Positions 35,140 to 46,392 of a stretch of 64,000 bases of DNA are shown piece by piece. The stretch is from Cerrena zonata. Lineage: Eukaryota > Basidiomycota > Agaricomycetes > Polyporales > Cerrenaceae. The notes beneath the pieces are model-generated. The model was not told where the DNA came from. It did not search any database and saw nothing but the letters and a program-made list of their open reading frames with translations. Position numbers and translations under genes: made by a program. The first letter of the stretch is position 1; each line of letters opens with the position of its first letter. Where the stretch lies: assembly GCA_038087015.1 (NCBI GenBank), contig JASBNA010000005.1:62001-126000 (forward strand). The letters run 5' to 3'.

Positions 35140-37462
35140 CTATCTCCGATTCCGACTCTTTGTATCACCCCTTGCTTTTCTGGCAGCTCGAATAGAATGC
35201 AGAAGCTTCGTATATTTTCCACGTAGCCCAGGATACTTCTCATCAAAGACCTGCATAGACCCTCCACAATGTACTGAAAACTCGTCGTAAACCTTCTGGA
35301 TCATACTTAACTTCTGTGCTTCAGAACGATACTGGTCTGGTGCGAACTTGACTGCCCAAAGCTTTAATGGTACTTCAAGACCCCGTTTGGAATCACCGTG
35401 ATCCCAATATCGTATGACATCTTCTAGGGTGCGGGTGGTGGGAATACGACCAGGACCTTGAGATTGAGATGCTTGAGTTAGAGAAAGTTGATTCTTCTCA
35501 ACCATGGTAGCAAGGTTAGGAGATGATAGTGGGGAAGTTGAATCAGGTTGTAGAGATAATGACTCTAGAGGATTTGAGCGCGAAGGAGTTGGTCCATCCA
35601 TTAACGTGACAGTTGAAGGGGTACCAAAAATATCAGTAGTATTTCCACCGAGATCATCAACTGGGTGGTTAAGAAAAATGCCTCGAGCTCCCTGACGGGG
35701 AGGGGATTCACGAGAGTGTAGAGAGAGGGCAGGAAGTGCAGGAAGATCTATCATTTGGTATTATATCAATATTTGCTTGACACGATGGTGAAATTGACTT
35801 ACGGTTCAGTTCTGTGACTGTAGGATTCCCACTAGCCATCTTTTGCGGGGTACGCAGGACCAGATCCTCAATCTTGAGATAAAAGGACTCAAGATCCTGC
35901 TTCGTGACATTAGCTTCTGGGTCACCTTCACCCATAAAGGTCTCATGACGGTGGTAAGCTCGACCCCTCATCAGGATATCGCTAAAACCCTCTTCATAGG
36001 CCATCAGCTCATCAAGGAGATATCGCATAATAGTCCCTACCTGTTTCAGATAGACAATATAAAAAAAGAGATATACGATCAATCAACGAAGACTCACATT
36101 CTCATTAGATGACCATCCACCCTACCATTTAACCGCTTTCAAACTCCACTTCCGTGTGGCCCACATAAACTGATACTGGGCCCCACCACGTCGGAAGCAG
36201 TGAGTGGTAAACCTACCGTTCCGGCTACCAAGAACACCAGAGCCATCAACAACTGTATCGAGTAAGTTCTCAATGGCCGTTCTTGAGGTGGGATCACCTA
36301 GTTTGAGTTTACCAGTAGATGCAATCGCAGGAAAGATATAGTCATCAGCATGCAGAGGTCGCCTCATTTTTCCTTCAAGATAGTTGACCCAGGTGGAAAT
36401 ATAAGTAAAGCAGTCGATCTCGGGCATATCTGACTTCAGGGGGATTTGATATTTTTGACCTATGTCATACCGTAGACCTTAGTGGTTTTCATTAAGACAA
36501 TTACAACGTATATACCTTTATTTGGGTCCTTATTTGTTTTCCGAAAGATTAGGGTGAATAGGTGATATTGTTCGCCATCACATGTCTTTTGGTCACGTAG
36601 AAAATGTTTCCCTTGTAGGTTAATCAATTCATCATTTCTACGCATCATTCAGAAAAAAACATAGAAAATCCATAAAACGAACTCCATACCGTGTCCAGAG
36701 TGTAAAAGCAGTTGCTGCAAAGGCCTTGAAATAGAGTATTCGGAGCTCCCCTAGCTGTTTTATGGCATCTGGAGAATCCAACCACAGAAAGATAACTTTG
36801 AGGTCGTTCGGGTGCATTGGCAATGCTTGTGTTGATGTCCCAGTACGTCCATCACGGTTCTTGAGTGACTCATGATATGCCTTGTATTCGATTTGATATA
36901 CAGGGTTACCTTCCCACTTCTCAGTATGTTCATTGAGCCTCCAATGCTCTCCCTGGCAAAGATGCACGCTGTAAAACATTATTATTGAAGCATTAAAAAA
37001 ACTTCGTATTCAAATATATACTTACAGCTCGAAATATTGCTTGAATGCAGACCGGATCCCATCTGCAGTAGGGAAACCTAAATTGTTATGCTCGCACTTA
37101 TATGCTGTATAAAGCCGCAGAGCAGTAGGTGTATTGGTGCCAATGATATCAAATGCCTCACGAAATGCTATCCGCTCCTCACGATCACTCCCTGTTGCAT
37201 TTCCATCATCACGAGCCTCTGTTACCCAATCCTCCAACCATTTTTTCCCAGCCTTGACATAATTGGCATAAGCTTTAGTCGTTCGTGCAGCTTTGTACCA
37301 TTCATCGGTCGTGAGACGACTACTTTGGAGAAGCTGTGTTGTAGATGGTCCCCCATTCCCCATTTGAGAAGGATTACTTGAAGAATCATGCGACAAAGCT
37401 GGGTAAGGAGCATGACGGCGGCGAGATGTTACTTTCTTCGCTGGTGACGTGTCTGCAGGCAT
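35140..37462 (-). pseudogene. Crypton-type tyrosine recombinase with internal stop
   Basis: Start at 37462 (MPADTSPAKK). An N-terminal SAM-like region (RTTKAYANYVKAGKKWLEDW) precedes the catalytic domain. The first catalytic arginine is probably in MMRRNDELINLQGKHF, the HxxR box is in FTTHCFRRGGAQYQF, and the nucleophile tyrosine is probably in TIMRYLLDELMAYEEG. The C-terminal part, ending GLRGKYTKLLHSIRAARKAR, includes VIRYWDHGDSKRGLEVPLKL, like the GCR1-type DNA-binding tail of Cryptons. Between the HxxR box and the tyrosine the frame reads KAVKW, stop (TAG, 36122-36124), GGWSSNEN; relatives have a second tryptophan there, so TGG has become TAG. As it stands the enzyme would lack its nucleophile. 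Introns are canonical. Confidence 0.75.
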
Positions 37463-37807
37463 AGTGGTAGGCAGCTAGGATAAGAGTGGCAGTATTGTGA
37501 GGCACAAGTCCAGGAGGAACGCCATTGCGAACTGTCTGAGGCTAATGCCTGACGAACACCGCACATATCGGAAGTGTGAAGAATTGAAAGTTCAAGTTAA
37601 CCGAGGCGGTTGGTATAAGCTTTAATAGGGCGTCTCTCAAGTGTCAAGTTTAGACAGTTCTCATGGGTCGAATCTAAATGTTCTAAATTAACGCAGCAGC
37701 TAACAGTAGGGTCTATACACTCAGGATCGGAGCTGTTTGTCATTCACAATTCGAAGTGCGTTAAATTCACAGCAGCGTCTAAATTAAATTTCGTATGACT
37801 ATGACCT
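37463..37807. promoter_or_regulatory. Right terminus of the element and recombinase promoter
   Basis: The 345 bp between the recombinase start and the end of the insertion. It holds several ctaaatt/tctaaat strings, among them gcagcgtctaaatt and ctaaattaacgcagcag. The left terminus has gatttag and atttaga close to its end, so short inverted subterminal motifs are possible. Confidence 0.4.
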
Positions 37808-38353
37808 ACTTAGTGCGTCCAGGTACCCATCTGAATGTGGCCCGAAATAAACATTTGTGAAAGGTCTAAGCATACTAGCAACTGATGGGGTTCTCATAGA
37901 GAATAGAGGAGTAGATATAGTATCACCTACAACAGCTCAAACTTCAAGTTATAGCTTGAAGCTGGGATAGCCGGAACGGGATCCCGGGAACGAATGTCCT
38001 TAGCATCTTAGACTTCTCCAGGTACATATAACTGACGTTCGCAGCTATGTCGCGGCCGCTGCCTTGATCCTAGTTCAGACAAATGTTTGAGTCAGGCGGA
38101 TATACCCGAACCGTGTGGATCCCCAACAACCTACCAGTAAGTGCTAGTCCAACAGCCAACTCTCCGATGGCTCATTGAGTCATATACTATGAGTGGAGTC
38201 GAGTTAGGTATCTGATCACACATACTAGTATACGTAACAAATTTAAGGTCTCCATATCATTGAACAGGTCGAGCACGAGTCAGTACAAATCGCGGTACGG
38301 GATAAGGAGAATCACTGGGTGCACAGAGGGAAAACAACATCTTGTCAAGTCAT

Positions 38354-39406
38354 CTAAGAGCTGGCAGCACCTTGGACGACCTTGCCGTATTGGATAAGAG
38401 TGTCACGAAGGGTCGACGCGAGGTTGGATGCCTCCGTAACCCCCGCTTTGAATGTCTGAAAGTAAATAGATCAGAATATTCCTCCCTAATTATGCTTGGG
38501 CTTGAACACACCTCGTTGTCGACTTCCTTGGCGGTGAGATCCTTCAATTTACCACTCACGGTACTTGCGTCAGCGCGGAAACTCTCCAAAGCGGTCTTGA
38601 ATATGTTCACCTAAATCAAAACATGTTAAGTTACCCTGTCTCGCATGACTATCATTCCTATAATGACTCACACCCTGTGGGACACTAATAGAAATAGACG
38701 GACGTTTAGCGCATCAATACTGAACGATAATAAGAGAACACTCAGCTTGTTGTTGAAAATGCTTTCAACATCAACCCCCACCTGAGGGACGCTATACTTC
38801 TTGAATACGCTTTTGGCTGCTTCAGCGTGATCAGCAACTTGTTTTGGAAAGTCGGAGCCAAAGAGATTAGCGGCATCGTCAAGACGGGCGATGATTTGAT
38901 CGAATCTCTGCAACTCCGTAATTAGCTGGGTATGTAAACTAAGAGAAGACGCAAATACTAACAGGAATATCGTCATCCACTATAATAGTCTTCCTAGCCT
39001 CAAGAGGAAGGTTCTCATCAAGCAGGATCTTGACATTTTCGGTCACAAAGCCTGATATGGATCTGGTCAAGCAGAATGCATGACATAAAAGTAGCAGTGA
39101 TCATACCGTCCGCTGCTTTTTGGGCCAAGTCGGTGAGCTCAACGGACTCTTGGAGTTGAGTGCTCTTGAAGGACTGTCGGTAAAGGATTGAGGCGGTGTC
39201 AGAGCTAAATCATAAATTAGAAAAGGGATACAGACGGCTAGGATAGCATCGAGGGAAGATTGCAAGGTAGCAACGTCCTCTTTCATGCCGGCAGGAAAGT
39301 TATTGCCGATGGTGATAATGGCATCGTACAAATCATGGACCGTTTTGAAGGCGGTCGTAATGTTGATACGAGCCCTCTCGACATCGGCTACGATCTGGGA
39401 AGACAT
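38354..39406 (-). CDS. Array family gene, copy 4 (apparently intact)
   Basis: Most diverged copy. Start at 39406 (MSSQIVADVERARINITTAF). Next exons read SFKSTQLQESVELTDLAQKA, then FVTENVKILLDENLPLEARK, RFDQIIARLDDAANLFGSDF and KSVFKKYSVPQVGVDVESIF. The last exons give FKTALESFRADASTVSGKL and FKAGVTEASNLASTLRDTLI, with stop at 38354. All exons are open with canonical spacing. The exon 1 opening differs from the MSCPDH of the other copies. Function is unknown. Confidence 0.65.
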
Positions 39407-39491
39407 ATTGTTATGATCTTGGAGATAAAATGCACTGGTAGTCAGAAAGAAGAGGCGAGGTGCTATGTTCTCAGATACTATAGAGACACCC

Positions 39492-39499
39492 TTTATATA
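39492..39499 (-). promoter_or_regulatory. TATA box of copy 4
   Basis: TATATAAA on the minus strand about 90 bp upstream of the start, same setting as in copies 1 and 2. Confidence 0.6.
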
Positions 39500-40937
39500 C
39501 TGCAAAAAAGCCCATTTTTCATGGAATATTGAGGACACATTTCACACCCATGGACTGTGGCGCAACAAAGAACCCCTCGAGAAATGTTGAGATACACGAC
39601 GTCCACCAGAGAAGACGTTTCCAAGAAGGGATGCCTGAGACATATGGGGCATGAATGAGTGTTATTCGTAAGCTCTGCATATGGTGAACGCAGATGTGTT
39701 ATGCAATCCCAGCACGGAGACATACCTCATGACAATATGACAAAGAGAGGTTATGACTGTGGCTCCATATCTTGAGCTGAGCACTCGTGGATGATGGGAG
39801 TGTGACGGTGGCAAACACACAAGAAGCGAAAGGCGTTGTTTGAGTGATTGTACGAAGGTGCAAAGGTTCGGACGAAGCACTGTGTTACGAGAGATTACAA
39901 AGATTCTCTGCTGTGGCCTAACGACGTCAGAAGTAAGCGTTTAGTGTAGAATGAAGAGGACAAACCCAAGCACACCTTCTACTCATGGTTTATGGTGTTC
40001 GTCCGAAAGAATAGTAAGAAATAGAAACAAAATCAAGACATCGACGTGCACGCGCACAGGAAGTCGGGTGGGGTCGCAAGGGTATGTTCAAGTTGTCAGA
40101 ACCTACAGCGCACATCAAGTCTTGTAGAGAAGATGGAAAGTTCACCAAGAGTTCGGCTTGTCTCGCCTAATAGCGCTGGGAAATCATGAGGAAAATGACC
40201 CCAGGCATAAACAGATCACCGCTCAAGATTATCAGCAACTGTAGAATAAAAAGGGTTCAACGGTGTGACGTGACGGTATGTGAGGTGGTCAGTGTAAACA
40301 TGAGAAAATTAGATATTGAATGGAGATACTTTCCTGTCGAAGTTCCTTTCTATCAAGAGCCCAGGTGACGCTGGGCCACTACTTCAAGAGGTCGTCTGAT
40401 TGATGTTTCCTTCTAGCCATAACATCCTTGTATTATTGTATGCGGTGAATGTAACTGATTTTCTAGAATGTAGAAAGAGACTCACTAACGAGAGGATAGA
40501 CTCGAGTACTTAAAGCGTCAATCCCCACCCCAGCACGGCAGGTTAATCCTATGCATAGTCCTCAGAATGGTCCAATCCAGTTGATAAAGTTCGATGTCGT
40601 GGGAGCACGTCATTGACGTTGCATATGTGCATGCGTCTACGTCTATACGACGAAGGGGACCAAGAACCTGAGTGAGTTCGAAGAAAAGGACACCCGCTTC
40701 ACATCACTTCAGATTGAGTACGCGTCTAAGCGAATGCAAGATAACATTGCGAACAATCATTATAGTACACCGAAAAACAGAAAACATCACGAACTAAAAT
40801 ACACTCCATGCCGACAACGAAAAAAATAATGCTCATTGAACCGTCCATTCCAGCGCATTGACAAGGATAACAAAAACAAAACACACCACGTCGAATCTAA
40901 GGGTAAAAAGAAACGACAAGCCGACCAAATCACACAC

Positions 40938-42567
40938 TTAGTGAGTGGTAGCATTGTTGAAGACCAACAAGTTGGGTGTCTCGTCAGGGAGCGATGTGAG
41001 GACATTCTTCGTCGACAACGCAAGAAGGGCCTTCTTCAACTGCAGGGGAGTCAAAGTGGGCTCATCAGGGATGGGAGCGACAACATCCTCAACCAATCGG
41101 GGAGGAGGGAGGAACGAGGACAACCAGCCGGGCAATGCGCTGTGAGCGACCTTGTACACATCACCGAAGGAGACATGAGATTGCAACGAGAGGAGGGACT
41201 CGGGAGTGAGGTCGGGAGTGAGTTCAGGGTTGAACACCTTGGATGGGTAGAGGGAAAGGAGGTAGGCAAGGAGACCAGCGACGTGAGGGGATGCCATTGA
41301 AGTGCCAGACATGGTGGTGGTAGCGGTGGTGCTGCCAATGTATGTCGACTTGATGTTGAGACCGGGTGCGAAGACATCAACACATTTGCCGAAGTTGGAG
41401 AAGTAGGCACGCTCATCTCCGAGGGTGGAGGCACCGACGGTGACAGCGTTCTCAGCAGCAGCGGGCGAGTAGTTGCAAGCGTCACGGTTGTCGTTACCTG
41501 TGATCAAATGTGTAAGTATGTGAAATAAACAAGGGCGTTAAAGCGGAAACTTACCAGCCGCAACAGCGAAGTGAAGACCGTTCTCAACGGCCTTGTCTAC
41601 GGTGGTGTCGAGAGCTCTCGACTTACCGCCACCGAGGGACATGTTTGCAACGGAACCCTTGTGCTTGGTCTTTCCAGTAGCAGCGAGCTCCTCGCGGGCA
41701 GCTTGGAGTTTAGCCTGAGCGGCTTTCGAAGCGTAGTCAACACCAGCGACGACATCGCTCATGGTTCCACTTCCGTTGCTACCAAGGACCTTGACAGCAA
41801 TGACGTTGGCGGCCTTAGCAACACCGTATTTGGCGGATGCGATGGTACCAGCACAGTGAGTACCATGACCGTTGCCATCCTCATCAACATCGTTCTGAGG
41901 AATGGTAGCGCCCCATGAAGCGCGGCCCTTGAACTCTTCGTGACCGACGTTGATACCGGTATCGATGACGTAAACGTCAACACCTTCACCACCCTTGTCA
42001 TCGAAAAGGTACTTTGTGAATGTCGCGAACGAGAGCTTGTTGCGATGTGAGATACGGGCGAGACCCTATGATAGAGAAAGCACATGTGATGAGATGACGT
42101 TGCTTGAGATAGGAACATATGAATGTGAAGTGACTCACCCAAGGAGCACCGATTTGAGTGGCTGACTCGGTGGTACGGACGATCTGGTCCTTCTCGACGT
42201 AATCGACCTCGGGCATTTGCCTGATGCGCTCAATTGCGTTCTCGCTGAAGAGACCAGCGTAGCCCTTGACATGACCGTTGTATACATGTCGGAGACCGTC
42301 CGAGTCGCTGACAAGAGGGTTCTCTACTTGCGTGAGCTGCAGGAAGTTCATGTGGTTGTCCATCAGCTCTGGAGCGATATCTCGCTTGAGCATGACGATG
42401 TATGAATTGTTCACGGTGCCATGGGGGTGCTGGTCAGCCAGAAGTGGTGCGACAGCGAATGACGATCGTGCAGCAGTGTCATAAGGATGGGTAGAGAGCG
42501 GAGTAGCCTGTACACCCTGGACGAGGGCGACGGCGAGAAGAGAGAGGAAGACGGTAGATGAAGGCAT
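40938..42567 (-). CDS. Subtilisin-like serine protease (S8, proteinase K/cerevisin type)
   Basis: Start at 42567, because [20 protein letters not shown] is a good signal peptide; an upstream in-frame methionine at 42624 would bury it. An inhibitor-I9 propeptide follows ([27 protein letters not shown]). Catalytic aspartate in [11 protein letters not shown], histidine in [13 protein letters not shown], serine in [14 protein letters not shown]; oxyanion region in ANMSLGGG and [12 protein letters not shown]. The triad is complete, so the enzyme should be active as a secreted or vacuolar endopeptidase. Three exons. About 500 residues with a C-terminal extension ([16 protein letters not shown]) beyond the catalytic domain. 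Its 3' flank is repeated in each array unit. Confidence 0.92.
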
Positions 42568-43857
42568 GGTTATCGCTGGTTCGTCCGAGGGTATGCCAAG
42601 GTAGAACACAGTGGTAGGGAGCAAGAGGAGGACCTCGACCGCAGTTCATATCCCAACGCGCATCCTTATTTGGCTCTGTTGTCGTTGTGGCTGGCTTGCC
42701 CCGCGGAAGCACATGCCCCAAGCTGCTTGCTTTTGCTGTACACAGTCCAGCCACCGTCCTGCTTTCTCATTCAAATGCGCTACAAATGACGATGTGTACC
42801 CGTATCCCTCTGACAACAAATATGTTTTCTTCACAAAGCAAAGAGCACTGACCAGCCCCCAATGCGTTTCTCTAACCGCTCAGCCTGTCAAACCTAGCGC
42901 TCTTCGGAACATCCGCTGTATTGCCAGTGTATCAGGCCTCGGAATCAGTCGCCACGAGTGGGGTGGTAGGCTCAGGCTTATCTTCACCCCTTTGTAAGTT
43001 GTCGGAGGTTTCTTGACCAGCACCCGTGGTTACGTTGTTGGCTTGCCGTTTCGTGTGACCGGCATCCCAGAGTGCGACATTGCTTGACCTTCATTCGCAA
43101 TCCTTCGTGCTGATCCCCGTCATTCAATACATTTTGTTGGGATTTTCATGATATTGGATATTGGATATTGGAATCTGGCCGGTACTCTAAGGTTATTCCT
43201 TACACCACCTCCTTTGCCACTGCGTATCGTTGCGTGTATACAGTACTTGCCTTATTCGAACCCTGTCATGCTCGATGTCAGTTCGCCTTCCTTCTCCAGC
43301 CTCCAGTACGTCAAAATATAACGTACGCGACTTGAATTTCCCGCCAACATCTCCAACTCCCTATCAAACCCAAAAAATTAGGTTTGGATCGGACTCGCGG
43401 GAACTCTCAGTATGCTGATGTCCGAAAGCTACGATGTACTTCTCTTCTATCAAAAGTACGCATGAAGATTAGGTATCTCCATTCCGTCTACATCCATTGA
43501 TACTGACAACCTCAACCCCACCGAAAAGGAAACAGACCTATACCATCAGTGTTGAAATCGGCTTGATACTCAACCTTCGATACTCAGGTTTGGACATAGT
43601 CTGATGTCAATTGATGATCTTTGTGCGTTTGACTAACCATTCTAGGAACGCAATACATTCACTACTCCATGAGTTTGCGATACACTCCCCTAACCATCGT
43701 CTCTTAGGACATTACGGGTGCAATGCGGAGAGTCATGAGTGCCTCTTACTTTGCCACGGACGTTCACGATCAAGTTCTCCCGTGAACTCTATCTAACACT
43801 TGGTTATAGTATAAATCTACCATCTATGAGTGGGGCTAGCAGCAAACCCGATCAATC
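42568..43857. other. Divergent intergenic region, subtilase and P450
   Basis: 1.3 kb between divergent start codons. No gene seen. The segment probably holds both promoters. Confidence 0.5.
43810..43816 (+). promoter_or_regulatory. TATA box of the P450 gene
   Basis: TATAAAT 42-48 bp upstream of the P450 start codon. Confidence 0.45.
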
Positions 43858-45845
43858 ATGTCCCCCCTTCTAATTGGCATCCTAGGCATATGTGCTTTCG
43901 TGGTCATTGCTTCTTATTTCAAGAATATAGTGTCTTCTCTCCCTCCAGGCCCGAAGGGTCATTTTCTACTTGGGAATCTTCTCCAAATTCCTGCTGTCGA
44001 ACCATGGATACTGTTCAAAGAATGGTCCAAGATATATGGTACGCCACATTTCATACGATGCATATACTCTCCGGTACGCTGATTCCATGAATGTTCTCTC
44101 TACAGGCGATATCATCTTCATTCGTTTACCAATCCGACCAACCATCATCCTATGCTCAGCAAAAGCCGCCTTCGACCTCCTAGACAAACGCTCCAACATC
44201 TATTCCGACAGACCTCGATCTGTCATGGACGAGCTGTAAGGGCAACTCCCATTAATTTACGTAACTTGCACTAACCAGCACTGTCTCTACTTTGAACAGA
44301 TCCTCGTTGACATTCAACTTTGCAATGATGCGATACACCTCTCGCTGGAGGAGCCATCGACGAATGTTCCACCAATACTTCCACAAAGGGATGACTAAGA
44401 GCTACGAAAGCTTGCAACGACGAGAAGTCCACCGGTTCTTGAAACGAGTCCTAGACACTCCTGAGGGCCTAAACACTGGCCATGAAGTTCGAAAGTAAGT
44501 CCGCACCTCACACCCAACTTCGTCTTCTAACCACTGAGACTTATCGTAGGATATTCAGCGCAATCATCGTCAACACCATCTATGGCATCAACACCACCGG
44601 TGACGAATACGCTCACCTCGCCGAAGTATCTCTGCGGGGATTCAGTGAGTTCCACGTTCCTGGAGCATACTGGGTGGAATATTTCCCCATTCTGCGTCAT
44701 GTCCCCAGTTGGATACCGGGGGTCAAATTCAAAAAGGCTGCAGAATATTATCGGCCTTACGTGGAACAGATGATCAACCAGCCTTTTGATTTAGTCAAAG
44801 GCGCGCTAGTGAGTAGTACTTGCTATTCTGGATTGTTGTCATCTAACTCTGAGGATATGCATAAGGAAAAAGGAACTGCTACACCATCGATTACCGAGTC
44901 TTTATTGAAGAAACTCGAGGCCAAGTATGGTGGTACACCAGAATATCTAGAACACGAAGAAATAGCCAGAAATGCCACCGCGATCGGTTACGGAGCAGGA
45001 GCAGACACCGTAAGCACATATCCTCCCAACCTCCACACTCAAACCCGCTTACTATCCACATACCACCCACAGTCAACCTGCGCAGTCCAAGTATTCCTCA
45101 TCGCCATGGCCTTCAACCCCGAAGTCCAAAAAAGAGCACAAGCAGAGATCCACTCTGTTGTCGGTCCAGGGAGATTACCCAGCTCTGAAGATCGCGAGAA
45201 CTTGCCTTACGTCCAAGCAGCGATTCTAGAGACTCTCAGATGGAAACCTGTCGTGCCATTGGATACCCCGCATGCACTTATTGAAGACGATGAGTATAAC
45301 GGATTCTTTATACCGAAGGATACTGTAGTTCTTGCAGTGAGTGTTGTAAAACGAATAATTATGACTTATAAAATTCTGATTGTTTCTCATTGAATAGAAT
45401 ATATGGTAACCTCTGATTCTCTCTATAACTGTATCGAAGTTCACGATGAGGTCAACAGGGCGATGATGCACGACTCAGAAATGTACCCCGACCCAAGCGC
45501 TTTCAACCCCTCCCGATTCCTAAAAGACGGAAAATTGGACCCAAATATCCTCAGCCCTCTCTCGCTAGCTTTCGGATTCGGCCGACGGTAAGTCCCCTTC
45601 CATCCCCATGCTACTTTCTGACATCTAACATCTATCCCCACACCTCTGCCCCCAAACACAGCATCTGTCCGGGACGTCATTTCAGCGAAGCCTCAATTTA
45701 CCTAACAATCTCATCCATTCTTCAAGTCTTTGACGTCACCTTAGACCCCGACTTCCAAGGTGAAGATGTCCAGATGACGACAGGACTGATTTCGTACGTG
45801 GGACTTTCTGAATTTCGGTTTGTGTTGTTGAATGATGGGTTGTAG
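43858..45845 (+). CDS. Cytochrome P450 monooxygenase
   Basis: Membrane-anchored fungal P450: the N-terminal helix LIGILGICAFVVIASYF is followed by the proline hinge SLPPGPKGHFLLGN. Helix C shows SRWRSHRRMFHQYF, helix I GYGAGADT, helix K ETLRWKPVVPL (ExxR), and the heme loop FGFGRR joined across an intron to ICPGRH, with cysteine as the axial ligand. Eight or so introns of 50-70 bp. Start at 43858, stop at 45845, about 500 residues, normal for the class. The helix I glycine-alanine pair GAGADT fits an active oxygenase. Substrate cannot be told from sequence. It faces away from the subtilase; no obvious pathway neighbour is adjacent. Confidence 0.92.
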
Positions 45846-46392
45846 AGTGCCTACTTCGGTACCTTGTGTCCTCAAGCCCCGATCTCAAACTGCTGAACGA
45901 TTGATACAGGGGTTGTCAGTCTAAGGGTGTCGGGCTAATAGTGTTACCTCGTCTTCTATTGCGTCTAGTTTCTCAGAAACATAGTCAAAACTGTTTACCT
46001 CGAGTCGGAGTCAATATCATGCAGTCCCAGTTGAAAGCATATGGCTCAGGACGCGACATCTAGCCTCGTGTAGTGACACGACCGTACTATAGAACGTATA
46101 TTCTCGTGTACAGTCTTGTCTTTGAACTACCGGAGTATATATGTACAAAGATCGTGGCAAAAGTCTAAAGCATAAACGTTCACCGCCCCTCAATATATGG
46201 GCGGCCCCATGCGCATGCGGTCATCATCTTTTTCTTGCACCGTCATGTTGGCCACCTTGTAACTCGCTCGTTGCACATCCTATTCGCATATACCTACCAA
46301 AATCATATCCCCACATCCATATACCTCTCTCTGGATATCTGCTCTCGAAAACTACCTGTCATTTCAGCGTTCTCGGCTAATTAACAAAAACT
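45846..46392. other. Intergenic, no gene seen
   Basis: 3' side of the P450 and promoter side of the channel gene. Contains gagtatatatgtac near 46133, a possible TATA element too far upstream to be sure of. Confidence 0.4.

Larger units (their letters stand above)
22503..37807 (-). mobile_element. 15.3 kb recombinase-led cargo element (Crypton/Starship-like)
   Basis: The tandem array is interrupted exactly between gcggacttagtg and acttagtgcgtccagg, and the two sides together restore the inter-unit sequence seen uninterrupted at 10774-10815. The inserted 15,305 bp has no obvious terminal inverted repeats. A tyrosine recombinase gene begins about 345 bp from the right end and is transcribed inward, the position of the captain gene in ascomycete Starships. 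Cargo, from right to left: an unrecognised gene, an Scc2 fragment, PPS1, a zinc-finger gene and a second unrecognised gene at the left end. The flanks and recombinase region are more AT-rich than the PPS1 block. The insertion is seen in sequence; mobilisation by this recombinase is inferred. Confidence 0.65.
37808..40890. repeat. Tandem repeat unit 4
   Basis: Resumes after the second acttagtg (37808-37815) with cgtccaggtacccatctg as in unit 2, carries family gene copy 4, and closes with the block that is the 3' flank of the subtilase gene. Confidence 0.8.

Noticed and set aside
22503..37807. Helitron or TIR transposon as explanation of the 15.3 kb insertion
   Set aside because: No terminal inverted repeats could be aligned between the ends, the ends do not have the TC...CTRR form, and an 8 bp flanking repeat is not expected for a Helitron. 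The only transposition-type enzyme seen is the tyrosine recombinase.
40936..40943. Third acttagtg at the subtilase stop codon as another element junction
   Set aside because: The surrounding coding and flanking sequence is continuous; an 8-mer can recur by chance in 64 kb.
42611..42997. Plus-strand frame in the subtilase/P450 intergenic region
   Set aside because: No start context, splice partners or family resemblance; probably chance in promoter DNA.
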